Part shown: positions 51,700-61,252 of the stretch, piece after piece | Layout: the number at the start of each line of letters is the position of its first letter | How positions within the stretch are numbered: the stretch's first letter is position 1 | NCBI GenBank assembly: GCA_911728435.2 | Contig: OU452217.1 | Span: 744,001-808,000, forward strand | Source: Apoderus coryli | Lineage: Eukaryota > Arthropoda > Insecta > Coleoptera > Attelabidae | Length of the DNA: 64,000 bases | Direction of reading: 5' to 3' | The notes under the pieces: model-generated | Seen by the model: only the letters and a program-made list of their open reading frames with translations | Told to the model about the DNA's origin: nothing | The model's database searches: none | Program-made: the position numbers and the translations under genes

Positions 51700-54600
51700 T
51701 AACAAAAAGCTGTTTTCTCTTTTAGAATTTAAAACTAAATTTTATTAGTTAAAAGAAATTAGAATAAGCATAAAAAAGCAATTTAGAACGAAGTAGAGCG
51801 TTTAGTTAAAAAATGGTGTTATTTATATTTAAAAAGTAAATTGTGTACCAAAAAGCTATTTTCCCTCTCAGAATTTAAAACTAAATTTTATTAGGAAAAA
51901 GAAATTAGAATAAGCATAAAACAGCAATTTAGAAGGAATTAGAGCGTTTAGTTAAGAAATGGTGTTATCTATATTTAAAAAGTAAAGTGTCTACCAAAAA
52001 GCTGTTTTCTCTCTAAGAATTTTAAACTAAATGTGTTAGTAAAAAGAAGATAGAATAAGCATAAAAAAGCAATTTAGAACGATTTAGAGCGTTTAGTTAA
52101 GAAATTGTGTTATTTAGATTTAAAAAGTAGTGTGTCTATCAAAAAGCTGTTTTCTCTCTAAGAATTGAAAACTAAATTTGTTAGTCAAAATAAATTAGAA
52201 TAAGCATAATAAAGCAGTTTAGAACGATTTAGAGCGTTTATTTAAAAAATTGTGTTATCTATATTTAAAAAGTAACGTGTCTGCCAAAAAGCTGTTTTCT
52301 CTCTAAGAATTTAAATCTAAATTTTATTAGGAAAAAGAAATTAGAATAAGCATAAAAAAGCAATTTAGAACGAATTAGAGCGTTTAGTTCAGAAATTGTG
52401 TTATTCAGATTTAAAAAGTAAAGTTTCTAACAAAAAGCTGTTTTCTCTTTTAGAATTTAAAACTAAATTTTATTAGTTAAAAGAAATTAGAATAAGCATT
52501 AAAAAGCAATGTAGAACGAATTAGAGCGTTTAGTTAAGAAATGGTGTTATCTATATTTAAAAAGTAAAGTGTCTACCAAAAAGCTGTTTTCTCTCTAAGA
52601 ATTTAAAACTAAATGTGTTAGTAAAAAGAAGATAGAATAAGCATAAAAAAGCAATGTAGAACGAATTAGAGCGTTTAGTTAAGAAATGGTGTTATCTATA
52701 TTTAAAAAGTAAAGTGTCTACCAAAAAGCTGTTTTCTCTCTAAGAATTTAAAACTAAATTTGTTAGTAAAAAGGAATTAGAATAAGCATGAAAAAGCAAT
52801 TTAGAACGATTTAGAGCGTTTATTTAAAAAATTGTGTTATTTAGATTTAAAAAGTAAAGTTTCTACAAAATAGCTGTTTTCTCTCTAAGAATTTAAAACT
52901 AAATTTTATTAGGAAAAAGAAATTAGAATAAGCATAAAAAAAGCAATTTAGAACGAATTAGAGCGTTTAGTTCAGAAATTGTGTTATTTAGATTTAAAAA
53001 GTAAAGTTTCTAACAAAAATCTGTTTTCTCTTTTAGAATGTAAAACTAAATTTATTAGTAAAAAGAAATTAGAATAAGCATAAAAAAGCAATTTAGAACG
53101 AATTAGATCGTTTATTTAAAAAATTGTGTTATTTAGATTTAAAAAGTAAAGTTTCTACAAAATAGCTGTTTTCTCTCTAAGAATTTAAAACTAAATTTTA
53201 TTAGGAAAAAGAAATTAGAATAAGCATAAAAAAAGCAATTTAGAACGAATTAGAGCGTTTAGTTCAGAAATTGTGTTATTTAGATTTAAAAAGTAAAGTT
53301 TCTAACAAAAAGCTGTTTTCTCTTTTAGAATTTAAAACTAAATTTTATTAGTTAAAAGAATTTAGAATAAGCATAAAAAAGCAATTTAGAACGAATTAGA
53401 GCGTTTAGTTAAGAAATGGTGTTATTTATATTTAAAAAGTAAAGTGTCTACCAAAAAACTGTTTTCTCTGTAAGAATTTAAAACTAAATGCGTTAGTAAA
53501 AAGAAGATAGAATAAGCATAAAAAAACAATTTAGAACGATTTAGAGCATTTAGTTAAGAAATTGTGTTATTTAGATTTAAAAAGTAAAGTTTCTATCAAA
53601 AAGCTGTTTACTCTCTAAGAATTTAAAACTAAATTTTATTAGGAAAAAGAAATTAGAATGAGCATAAAAAAGCAATTAGAAAGAATTAGAGCGTTTAGTT
53701 AAGAAATTGTGTTATTTATATTTAAAAAGTAAAGTGTCTACCAAAAAGCTGTTTTCTCTCTAAGAATTTAAAACTAAATTTGTTAGTAAAAAGAAATATG
53801 CTAAAGCATAAAAAAGCAATTTAGAACGATTTAGAGCCTTTATTTAAAAAATTGTTTTATTTATATTTAAAAAGTAAAGTGTCTACCAAAAAGCTGTTTT
53901 CTCTTTTAAAATTTAAAACTAAATTTTATTAGTAAAAAGAAATTAAATAAGCATAAAAAAGCAATTTAGAACGAATTAGAGCGTTTACTTAGAAAAATGT
54001 GTTATTTATATTTAAAAAGTAACGTGTCTGCCAAAAAGCTGTTTTCTCTCTAAGAATTTAAAACTAAATTTGTTAGTAAAAAGAAATATGATAAAGCATA
54101 AAAAAGCAATTTAGAACGATTTAGAGCGTTTATTTAAAAAATTGTTTTATTTATATTTAAAAAGTAAAGTGTCTACCAAAAAGCTGTTTTCTCTTTTAGA
54201 ATTTAAAACTAAATTTTATTAGTTAAAAGAAATTAGAATAAGCATTAAAAAGCAATTTAGAACGAATTAGAGCGTTTAGTTAAGAAATGGTGTTATTTAT
54301 ATTTAAAAAGTAAAGTGTCTACCAAAAAACTGTTTTCTGTCTAAGAATTTAAAACTAAATGTGTTAGTAAAAAGAAGATAGAATAAGCATAAAAAAGCAA
54401 TTTAGAACGATTTGGAGCGTTTAGTTAAGAAATTGTGTTATTTAGATTTAAAAAGTAAAGTGTCTACCAAAAAGCTGTTTTCTCTCTAAGAATTGAAAAC
54501 TACATTTTATTAGGAAAAAGAAATTAGAATAAGCATAAAAAAAGCAATTTAGAACGAATTAGAGCGTTTAGTTAAGAAATTGTGCTATTTATATTTAAAA

Positions 54601-57600
54601 AGTAAAGTGTCAACCAAAAAGATGTTTTCTCTCTAAGAATTTAAAACTAAATTTGCTAGTATAAAGGAATTAGAATAAGCATGAAAAAGCAATTTAGAAC
54701 GATTTAGAGCGTTTATTTAAAAAATTGTGTTATTTAGATTTAAAAAGTAAAGTTTTTATCAAAAAGCTGTTTACTCTCTAAGAATTTAAAACTAAATTTT
54801 ATTAGGAAAAAGAAATTAGAATAAGCATAAAAAAGCAATTTAGAAGGAATTAGAGCGTTTAGTTAAGAACTTGTGTTATCTATATTTAAAAAGTAAAGTG
54901 TCTACCAAAAAACTGTTTTCTCTCTAAGAATTTAAAACTAAATTTTATTAGTAAAAAGAAATTAGAATAAGCATAAAACAGCAATTTAGAAGGAATTAGA
55001 GCGTTTAGTTAAGAAATGGTGTTATCTATATTTAAAAAGTAAAGTGTCTACCAAAAAGCTGTTTTCTCTCTAAGAATTTTAAACTAAATGTGTTAGTAAA
55101 AAGAAGATAGAATAAGCATAAAAAAGCAATTTAGAACGATTTAGAGCGTTTAGTTAAGAAATTGTGTTAGTTAGATTTAAAAAGTAGTGTGTCTATCAAA
55201 AAGCTGTTTTCTCTCTAAGAATTGAAAACTAAATTTTTTTAGGAAAAAGAAATTAGAATAAGCATAAAACAGCAATTTAGAAGGAATTAGAGCGTTTAGT
55301 TAAGAAATTGTGTTATCTATATTTAAAAAGTAACGTGTCTGCCAAAAAGCTGTTTTCTCTCTAAGAATTTAAATCTAAATTTTATTAGGAAAAAGAAATT
55401 AGAATAAGCATAAAAAAGCAATTTAGAACGAATTAGAGCGTTTAGTTCAGAAATTGTGTTATTCAGATTTAAAAAGTAAAGTTTCTAACAAAAAGCTGTT
55501 TTCTCTTTTAGAATTTAAAACTAAATTTTATTAGTTAAAAGAAATTAGAATAAGCATTAAAAAGCAATTTAGAACGAAGTAGAGCGTTTAGTTAAAAAAT
55601 GGTGTTATTGATATTTAAAAAGTAAATTGTGTACCAAAAAGCTATTTTCCCTTTTAGAATTTAAAACTAAATTTTATTAGGAAAAAGAAATTAGAATAGC
55701 ATAAAAAAGCAATTTAGAACGAATTAGAGCGTTTAGTTAAGAAATTGTGTTATTTATATTTAAAAAGTAAAGCGTCTACCAAAAAGCTGTTTTCTCTCCA
55801 AGAATTTAAAACTAAATGTGTTAGTAAAAAGAAGATAGAATAAGCATAAAAAAGCAATTTAGAACGATTTAGAGCGTTTAGTTAAGAAATTGTGTTATTT
55901 AGATTTAAAAAGTAGTGTGTCTATCAAAAAGCTGTTTTCTCTCTAAGAATTGAAAACTAAATTTTTTTAGGAAAAAGAAATTAGAATAAGCATAAAACAG
56001 CAATTTATAAGGAATTAGAGCGTTTAGTTAAGAAATTGTGTTATCTATATTTAAAAAGTAACGTGTCTGCCAAAAAGCTGTTTTCTCTCTAAGAATTTAA
56101 ATCTAAATTTTATTAGGAAAAAGAAATTAAAATAAGCATAAAAAAGCAATTTAGAACGAATTAGAGCGTTTAGTTCAGAAATTGTGTTATTCAGATTTAA
56201 AAAGTAAAGTTTCTAACAAAAAGCTGTTTTCTCTTTTAGAATTTAAAACTAAATTTTATTAGTTAAAAGAAATTAGAATAAGCATTAAAAAGCAATGTAG
56301 AACGAATTAGAGCGTTTAGTTAAGAAATGGTGTTATCTATATTTAAAAAGTAAAGTGTCTACCAAAAAGCTGTTTTCTCTCTAAGAATTTAAAACTAAAT
56401 TTGTTAGTAAAAAGGAATTAGAATAAGCATGAAAAAGCAATTTAGAACGATTTAGAGCGTTTATTTAAAAAATTGTGTTATTTAGATTTAAAAAGTAAAA
56501 TTTCTACAAAATAGCTGTTTTCTCTCTAAGAATTTAAAACTAAATTTTATTAGGAAAAAGAAATTAGAATAAGCATAAAAAAAGCAATTTAGAACGAATT
56601 AGAGCGTTTAGTTCAGAAATTGTGTTATTTAGATTTAAAAAGTAAAGTTTCTAACAAAAATCTGTTTTCTCTTTTAGAATGTAAAACTAAATTTATTAGT
56701 AAAAAGAAATTAGAATAAGCATAAAAAAGCAATTTAGAACGAATTAGAGCGTTTATTTAAAAAAATTGTGTTATTTAGATTTAAAAAGTAAAGTTTCTAC
56801 AAAATAGCTGTTTTCTCTCTAACAATTTAAAACTAAATTTTATTAGGAAAAAGAAATTAGAATAAGCATAAAAAAAGCAATTTAGAACGAATTAGAGCGT
56901 TTAGTTCAGAAATTGTGTTATTTAGATTTAAAAAGTAAAGTTTCTAACAAAAAGCTGTTTTCTCTTTTAGAATTTAAAACTAAATTTTATTAGTTAAAAG
57001 AATTTAGAATAAGCATAAAAAAGCAATTTAGAACGAATTAGAGCGTTTAGTTAAGAAATGGCGTTATTTATATTTAAAAAGTAAAGTGTCTACCAAAAAA
57101 CTGTTTTCTCTGTAAGAATTTAAAACTAAATGCGTTAGTAAAAAGAAGATAGAATAAGCATAAAAAAACAATTTAGAACGATTTAGAGCATTTAGTTAAG
57201 AAATTGTGTTATTTAGATTTAAAAAGTAAAGTTTCTATCAAAAAGCTGTTTACTCTCTAAGAATTTAAAACTAAATTTGTTAGTAAAAAGAAATATGATA
57301 AAGCATAAAAAAGCAATTTAGAACGATTTAGAGCGTTTATTTAAAAAATTGTTTTATTTATATTTAAAAAGTAAAGTGTCTACCAAAAAGCTGTTTTCTC
57401 TTTTAAAATTTAAAACTAAATTTTATTAGTAAAAAGAAATTAAATAAGCATAAAAAAGCAATTTAGAACGAATTAGAGCGTTTACTTAGAAAAATGTGTT
57501 ATTTATATTTAAAAAGTAACGTGTCTGCCAAAAAGCTGTTTTCTCTCTAAGAATTTAAATCTAAATTTTATTAGGAAAAAGAAATTAGAATAAGCATAAA

Positions 57601-60072
57601 AAAGCAATTTAGAACGAATTAGAGCGTTTAGTTCAGAAATTGTGTTATTTAGATTTAAAAAGTAAAGTTTCTAACAAAAAGCTGTTTTCTCTTTTAGAAT
57701 TTAAAACTAAATTTTATTAGTTAAAAGAAATTAGAATAAGCATTAAAAAGCAATTTAGAACGAATTAGAGCGTTTAGTTAAGAAATGGTGTTATTTATAT
57801 TTAAAAAGTAAAGTGTTACCAAAAAACTGTTTTCTGTCTAAGAATTTAAAACTAAATGTGTTAGTAAAAAGAAGATAGAATAAGCATAAAAAAGCAATTT
57901 ACAACGATTTGGAGCGTTTAGTTAAGAAATTGTGTTATTTAGATTTAAAAAGTAAAGTGTCTACCAAAAAGCTGTTTTCTCTCTAAGAATTGAAAACTAC
58001 ATTTTATTAGGAAAAAGAAATTAGAATAAGCATAAAAAAAGCAATTTAGAACGAATTAGAGCGTTTAGTTAAGAAATTGTGCTATTTATATTTAAAAAGT
58101 AAAGTGTCAACCAAAAAGATGTTTTCTCTCTAAGAATTTAAAACTAAATTTGTTAGTATAAAGGAATTAGAATAAGCATGAAAAAGCAATTTAGAACGAT
58201 TTAGAGCGTTTATTTAAAAAATTGTGTTATTTAGATTTAAAAAGTAAAGTTTTTATCAAAAAGCTGTTTACTCTCTAAGAATTTAAAACTAAATTTTATT
58301 AGGAAAAAGAAATTAGAATAAGCATAAAAAAGCAATTTAGAAGGAATTAGAGCGTTTAGTTAAGAACTTGTGTTATCTATATTTAAAAAGTAAAGTGTCT
58401 ACCAAAAAACTGTTTTCTCTCTAAGAATTTAAAACTAAATGTGTTAGTAAAAAGAAGATAGAATAAGCATTAAAAAGCAATTTAGAACGAAGTAGAGCGT
58501 TTAGTTAAAAAATGGTGTTATTTATATTTAAAAAGTAAATTGTGTACCAAAAAGCTATTTTCCCTCTCAGAATTTAAAACTAAATTTTATTAGGAAAAAG
58601 AAATTAGAATAGCATAAAAAAGCAATTTAGAACGAATTAGAGCGTTTAGTTAAGAAATTGTGTTATTTATATTTAAAAAGTAAAGCGTCTACCAAAAAGC
58701 TGTTTTCTCTCCAAGAATTTAAAACTAAATTTTATTAGTAAAAAGAAATTCGAATAAGCATAAAACAGCAATTTAGAAGGAATTAGAGCGTTTAGTTAAG
58801 AAATTGTGTTATCTATATCTAAAAAGTAAAGTGTCTAACAAAAAGCTGTTTTCTCTCTAAGAATTTAAAACTAAATTTGTTAGTAAAAAGGAATTAGAAT
58901 AAGCATAAAAAAGCAATTTAGAACGATTTAGAGCGTTTATTTAAAAAATTGTGTTATTTATATTTAAAAAGTAAATTGTGTACCAAAAAGCTATTTTCCC
59001 TCTCAGAATTTAAAACTAAATTTTATTAGGAAAAAGAAATTAGAATAGCATAAAAAAGCAATTTAGAACGAATTAGAGCGTTTAGTTAAGAAATTGTGTT
59101 ATTTATATTTAAAAAGTAAAGCGTCTACCAAAAAGCTGTTTTCTCTCCAAGAATTTAAAACAAAATTTTATTAGTAAAAAGAAATTAGAATAAGCATAAA
59201 ACAGCAATTTAGAAGGAATTAGAGCGTTTAGTTAAGAAATGGTGTTATCTATATTTAAAAAGTAAAGTGTCTACCAAAAAGCTGTTTTCTCTCTAAGAAT
59301 TTAAAACTAAATGTGTTAGTAAAAAGAAGATAGAATAAGCATAAAAAAGCAATTTAGAACGATTTAGAGCGTTTAGTTAAGAAATTGTGTTATTTAGATT
59401 TAAAAAGTAAAGTGTCTACCAAAAAGCTGTTTTCTCTCTAAGAATTTAAAACTAAATTTGTTAGTAAAAAGGAATTAGAATAAGCATAAAAAAGCAATTT
59501 AGAACGATTTAGAGCGTTTATTTAAAAAATTGTGTTATTTAGATTTAAAAAGTAAAGTTTCTACAAAAAAGCTGTTTTCTCTCTAAGAATTTAAAACTAA
59601 ATTTTATTACGAAAAAGAAATTAGAATAAGCATAAAAAAGCAATTTAGAACGAATTAGAGCGTTTAGTTCAGAAATTGTGTTATTTATATTTAAAAAGTA
59701 AAGTGTCTACCAAAAAGCTGTTTTCTCTCTAAGAATTTAAAACTAAATTTGTTAGTAAAAAGAAATTAGAATAAGCATAAAAAAGCAATTTAGAACGATT
59801 TAGAGCGCTTATTTAAAAAATTGTGTTATTTATATTTAAAAAGTAAAGTGTCTACCAAAAAGCTTTTTTTTTCTCTAAGAATTTAAAACTAAATTTGTTA
59901 GTAAAAAGAAGATAGAATAAGCATAAAACAGCAATTTAGAACGATTTAGAGCGTTTAGTTAAGAAATTGTGTTATTTAGATTTAAAAAGTAAAGTGTCTA
60001 CCAAAAAGATGTTTTCTCTCTAAGAATTTAAAACTAAATTTTATTAGTTAAAAGAAATTAGAATAAGCATAA
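51700..60072 (+). repeat. Heterogeneous flank of the satellite array
   Basis: The period and orientation are unchanged, but variants rare elsewhere become common here: GTGTACCAAAAAGCTATTTTCC, GAAGTAGAGCG, AACGTGTCTGCC, AATTGAAAACTA, CATAAAACAGC, ATTCAGATTT and TCTCCAAGAA. Local repeats persist. For example about 54,010-54,930 recurs near 57,507-58,430 (AATTGAAAAC at 54,491 and 57,989; GAACTTGTG near 54,867 and 58,364). The last monomer begins at 59,955 and is cut off after about 118 of 145 positions, at the junction with the retroelement. Confidence 0.75.
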
Positions 60073-60379
60073 GTAGTAGTACAAGCGGGATTCTGGATCA
60101 CTTTGGTAACCTGTCCATCAGGTTCTACGCTGCTGAGGATATATGGGGGTTACCATGCACTTCTTCGGCGAAGAAGTAATTTTTTGCCAAGGGGGTTCAA
60201 AAGGTGAGAAAAAATGCAAAAAAATAAGCAAATGTCACCTTTTCCGAAGAAGTGTTGGGGGGGACTAATGGCATAGTACATGTTCACGTGACTGTGACGT
60301 GTACAAAGTGTCAAAAAGGCACTCGTATGTGGTTGTAAGAGAGAGATTGAGTATTAGGTGTCCATAAGTTGTGTGTAGT
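60073..60379 (+). other. Leader region of the retroelement, rich in inverted repeats
   Basis: No convincing coding region lies here. The frame of ORF1 is open from 60,269 to 60,364 but has no ATG, and TAA at 60,365 closes it. The main content is inverted repeats: TGGTAACC 60,104-60,111 with GGTTACCA 60,148-60,155; AACCTG 60,108-60,113 with CAGGTT 60,119-60,124; CTTCTTCG 60,160-60,167 with CGAAGAAG 60,169-60,176; CACTTCTTCGG 60,158-60,168 with CCGAAGAAGTG 60,244-60,254; AAAAGGTGA 60,199-60,207 with TCACCTTTT 60,235-60,243. The last two are nested and could form one long imperfect hairpin; some pairings exclude others. Three G runs (60,145-60,149, 60,191-60,195, 60,257-60,263) are also notable. 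It is probably the 5' UTR with an internal promoter, but it could instead be a separate small element fused to a truncated LINE. Confidence 0.6.
60276..60304 (+). promoter_or_regulatory. Quasi-palindrome with E-box and CRE-like half site
   Basis: GTACATGTTCAC (60,276-60,287) and GTGACGTGTAC (60,294-60,304) are imperfect inverted copies. The segment contains the canonical E-box CACGTG (60,285-60,290) and TGACGTG (60,295-60,301), which resembles a CRE/bZIP half site. LINEs usually carry an internal RNA polymerase II promoter in the 5' UTR, so a role in transcription is plausible, but only the motif matches are seen. Confidence 0.3.
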
Positions 60380-61039
60380 ATGTATATATGCGACAGATAT
60401 ATATTACTGGAAAGACATCGACGAAGAAACAATATTGTCATATTTGGTATGACAACTGAAATTAACAATCTATTGGATTCTACGATTGAAAGACTAAATA
60501 CTTTATTGAACATTAATTTGACTGCACGTGATATTAATAATATAAAATTGATTGGAAAAGTTGAAAGCAAGAAAGGCATATTAGTCGAATTTGTTTCATA
60601 CTGGATGAAACAAACCATATTTAAGAATACTCTTAAACTTAAAGGCACAAACATCTCCATTGTCAACGACTACTGTCCGGCTGATCAGAAAAAACAAAAA
60701 ATTCTAGTGAAACATTTAAAAATAGCAAAAAGTCAAAGCAAGCAAGCTAGAATAAAGGGTTTCCAACTGGAAATTGATGATAAAATATTTACTATTGAGG
60801 AATTGGAAAAACCACAAGAAGAAGAACAGGAAGAAGATAATAGTGAATTTTATAGCGACGTTGATGAAGAGGGTAAGGCGAGTGTGAATAAAGAAGATAA
60901 GTGGGCAAAACAACTGGGACTGCATTCCAGGGACAAACACGGTGAAAGTGGTAGTGATCTAAAAAAAAGAAAAAGAGGTCCAGTTACAACTCCACTAACA
61001 ATGAAAACAAGGAATATAAATAAAGTTCGCATAAAGTAA
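60380..61039 (+). CDS. ORF1 protein of non-LTR retrotransposon (RRM-like RNA-binding protein)
   Basis: The ORF encodes 219 residues from the first ATG (60,380; A at -3) to TAA at 61,037-61,039. An upstream GTG in the same frame (60,371) was not used because this is a eukaryote. The core, about residues 14-145, has the layout of insect LINE ORF1 RRM-like domains: a basic lead RRRNN followed by the strand NIVIFG (18-23), then GILVEFVSY (66-74) and LKGTNISIVND (87-97), ending near KIFTIEELE. It is followed by an acidic Glu/Asp tract (about 145-165) and a basic tail with KKRKR (195-199), possibly a nuclear localisation or RNA-contact segment. The expected role is binding of the element's RNA and chaperoning in the ribonucleoprotein. 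No CCHC zinc knuckle is present, and the N-terminal coiled coil that often precedes this domain is absent, so the 5' end may be truncated. The frame itself has no internal stop. Confidence 0.82.
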   Translation: MYICDRYILLERHRRRNNIVIFGMTTEINNLLDSTIERLNTLLNINLTARDINNIKLIGKVESKKGILVEFVSYWMKQTIFKNTLKLKGTNISIVNDYCPADQKKQKILVKHLKIAKSQSKQARIKGFQLEIDDKIFTIEELEKPQEEEQEEDNSEFYSDVDEEGKASVNKEDKWAKQLGLHSRDKHGESGSDLKKRKRGPVTTPLTMKTRNINKVRIK

Positions 61040-61252
61040 ATATAAAAAAAAAAAAAAAAAAAAAAAAAACAAAAGAAAAAAAAAAGAAAAACATTTAAGT
61101 ATTATTGTATTGATCTAGGTATTTTTTCCCAGATCGATCAGGACTATAATTATTATCGAGTGGTTTTCCTTTTAGATATATTGTACAATTAATTATACGC
61201 GGTAAAACATTCAAATTTTATTTGATTTAAGATAAATGTTGTACGAATTACC
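61040..61252 (+). other. ORF1-ORF2 linker with 26-A run and small hairpin
   Basis: The 213-bp linker begins with an A-rich tract: 26 consecutive A at 61,044-61,069, then A-rich sequence to about 61,092. A small hairpin follows, GATCTAGG 61,112-61,119 with CCCAGATC 61,128-61,135 (one mismatch, 8-nt T-rich loop). The remainder is AT-rich without a reading frame. Stops separate the two ORFs, so ORF2 would need reinitiation, internal entry or another unconventional mechanism. An A-run directly after ORF1 may be a low-complexity linker, or the remains of a poly(A) end captured by a chimeric event. Confidence 0.75.

Larger units (their letters stand above)
1..60072 (+). repeat. 145-bp AT-rich satellite DNA array, about 414 monomers
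   Basis: One tandem array fills this stretch with no inserted gene or mobile element. Taking the monomer to begin just after the near-invariant AGCGT, starts fall at 1, 146, 291, 436 and 581, so the period is 145 bp; single-base indels give mostly 143-147 bp. A typical monomer has about 31 G+C in 145 (21%). Conserved landmarks are TGTTATTTA near the start, GTAAAG and CTACCAAAAAGCTG in the first half, CTAAGAATTTAAAACTAAAT in the middle, and AAGCATAAAAAAGC followed by TTTAGAACGA and TTAGAGCGT at the end. The period is 1 modulo 3, so every stop codon cycles through all frames and no long reading frame survives on either strand. All monomers seen lie in one orientation. The array continues beyond the left edge. 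A 145-bp period is close to nucleosomal length, as in many centromeric and pericentromeric satellites, but location on the chromosome is not shown here. I do not recognise the family. Confidence 0.98.

Noticed and set aside
1..60072. CRISPR array or direct-repeat/spacer structure
   Set aside because: The whole 145-bp unit is conserved; there are no unique spacers between short repeats. It is a satellite.
1..60072. CENP-B box in the monomer
   Set aside because: The only CpG-bearing segment (AACGATTTAGAGCGTT and its reverse) does not fit the TTCG....A..CGGG pattern. The small AACG/CGTT dyad alone is not enough.
1..60072. Telomeric repeat (TTAGG type)
   Set aside because: TTAGG occurs only singly within ATTAGGAAAAAG of some monomers and never in tandem.
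60158..60269. Helitron 3' terminus (hairpin followed by CTRRT)
   Set aside because: CTAAT at 60,265 follows a hairpin arm by 10 bases, but the hairpin has a 75-base interval rather than a short loop and no other Helitron feature is present. Kept only as an alternative in the findings.
60371..60379. GTG start for ORF1
   Set aside because: A non-ATG start is not expected in a eukaryotic LINE without evidence; the first ATG is 9 bases downstream.
60265..60666. Minus-strand open frame of 133 codons
   Set aside because: It lies opposite ORF1 and the leader, has no recognisable domain and is rich in residues expected from antisense reading. Treated as a shadow.
60716..61032. Two short minus-strand frames over the 3' half of ORF1
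   Set aside because: Low-complexity Phe/Leu/Ser-rich readings of the reverse of Lys/Glu-rich ORF1 codons.
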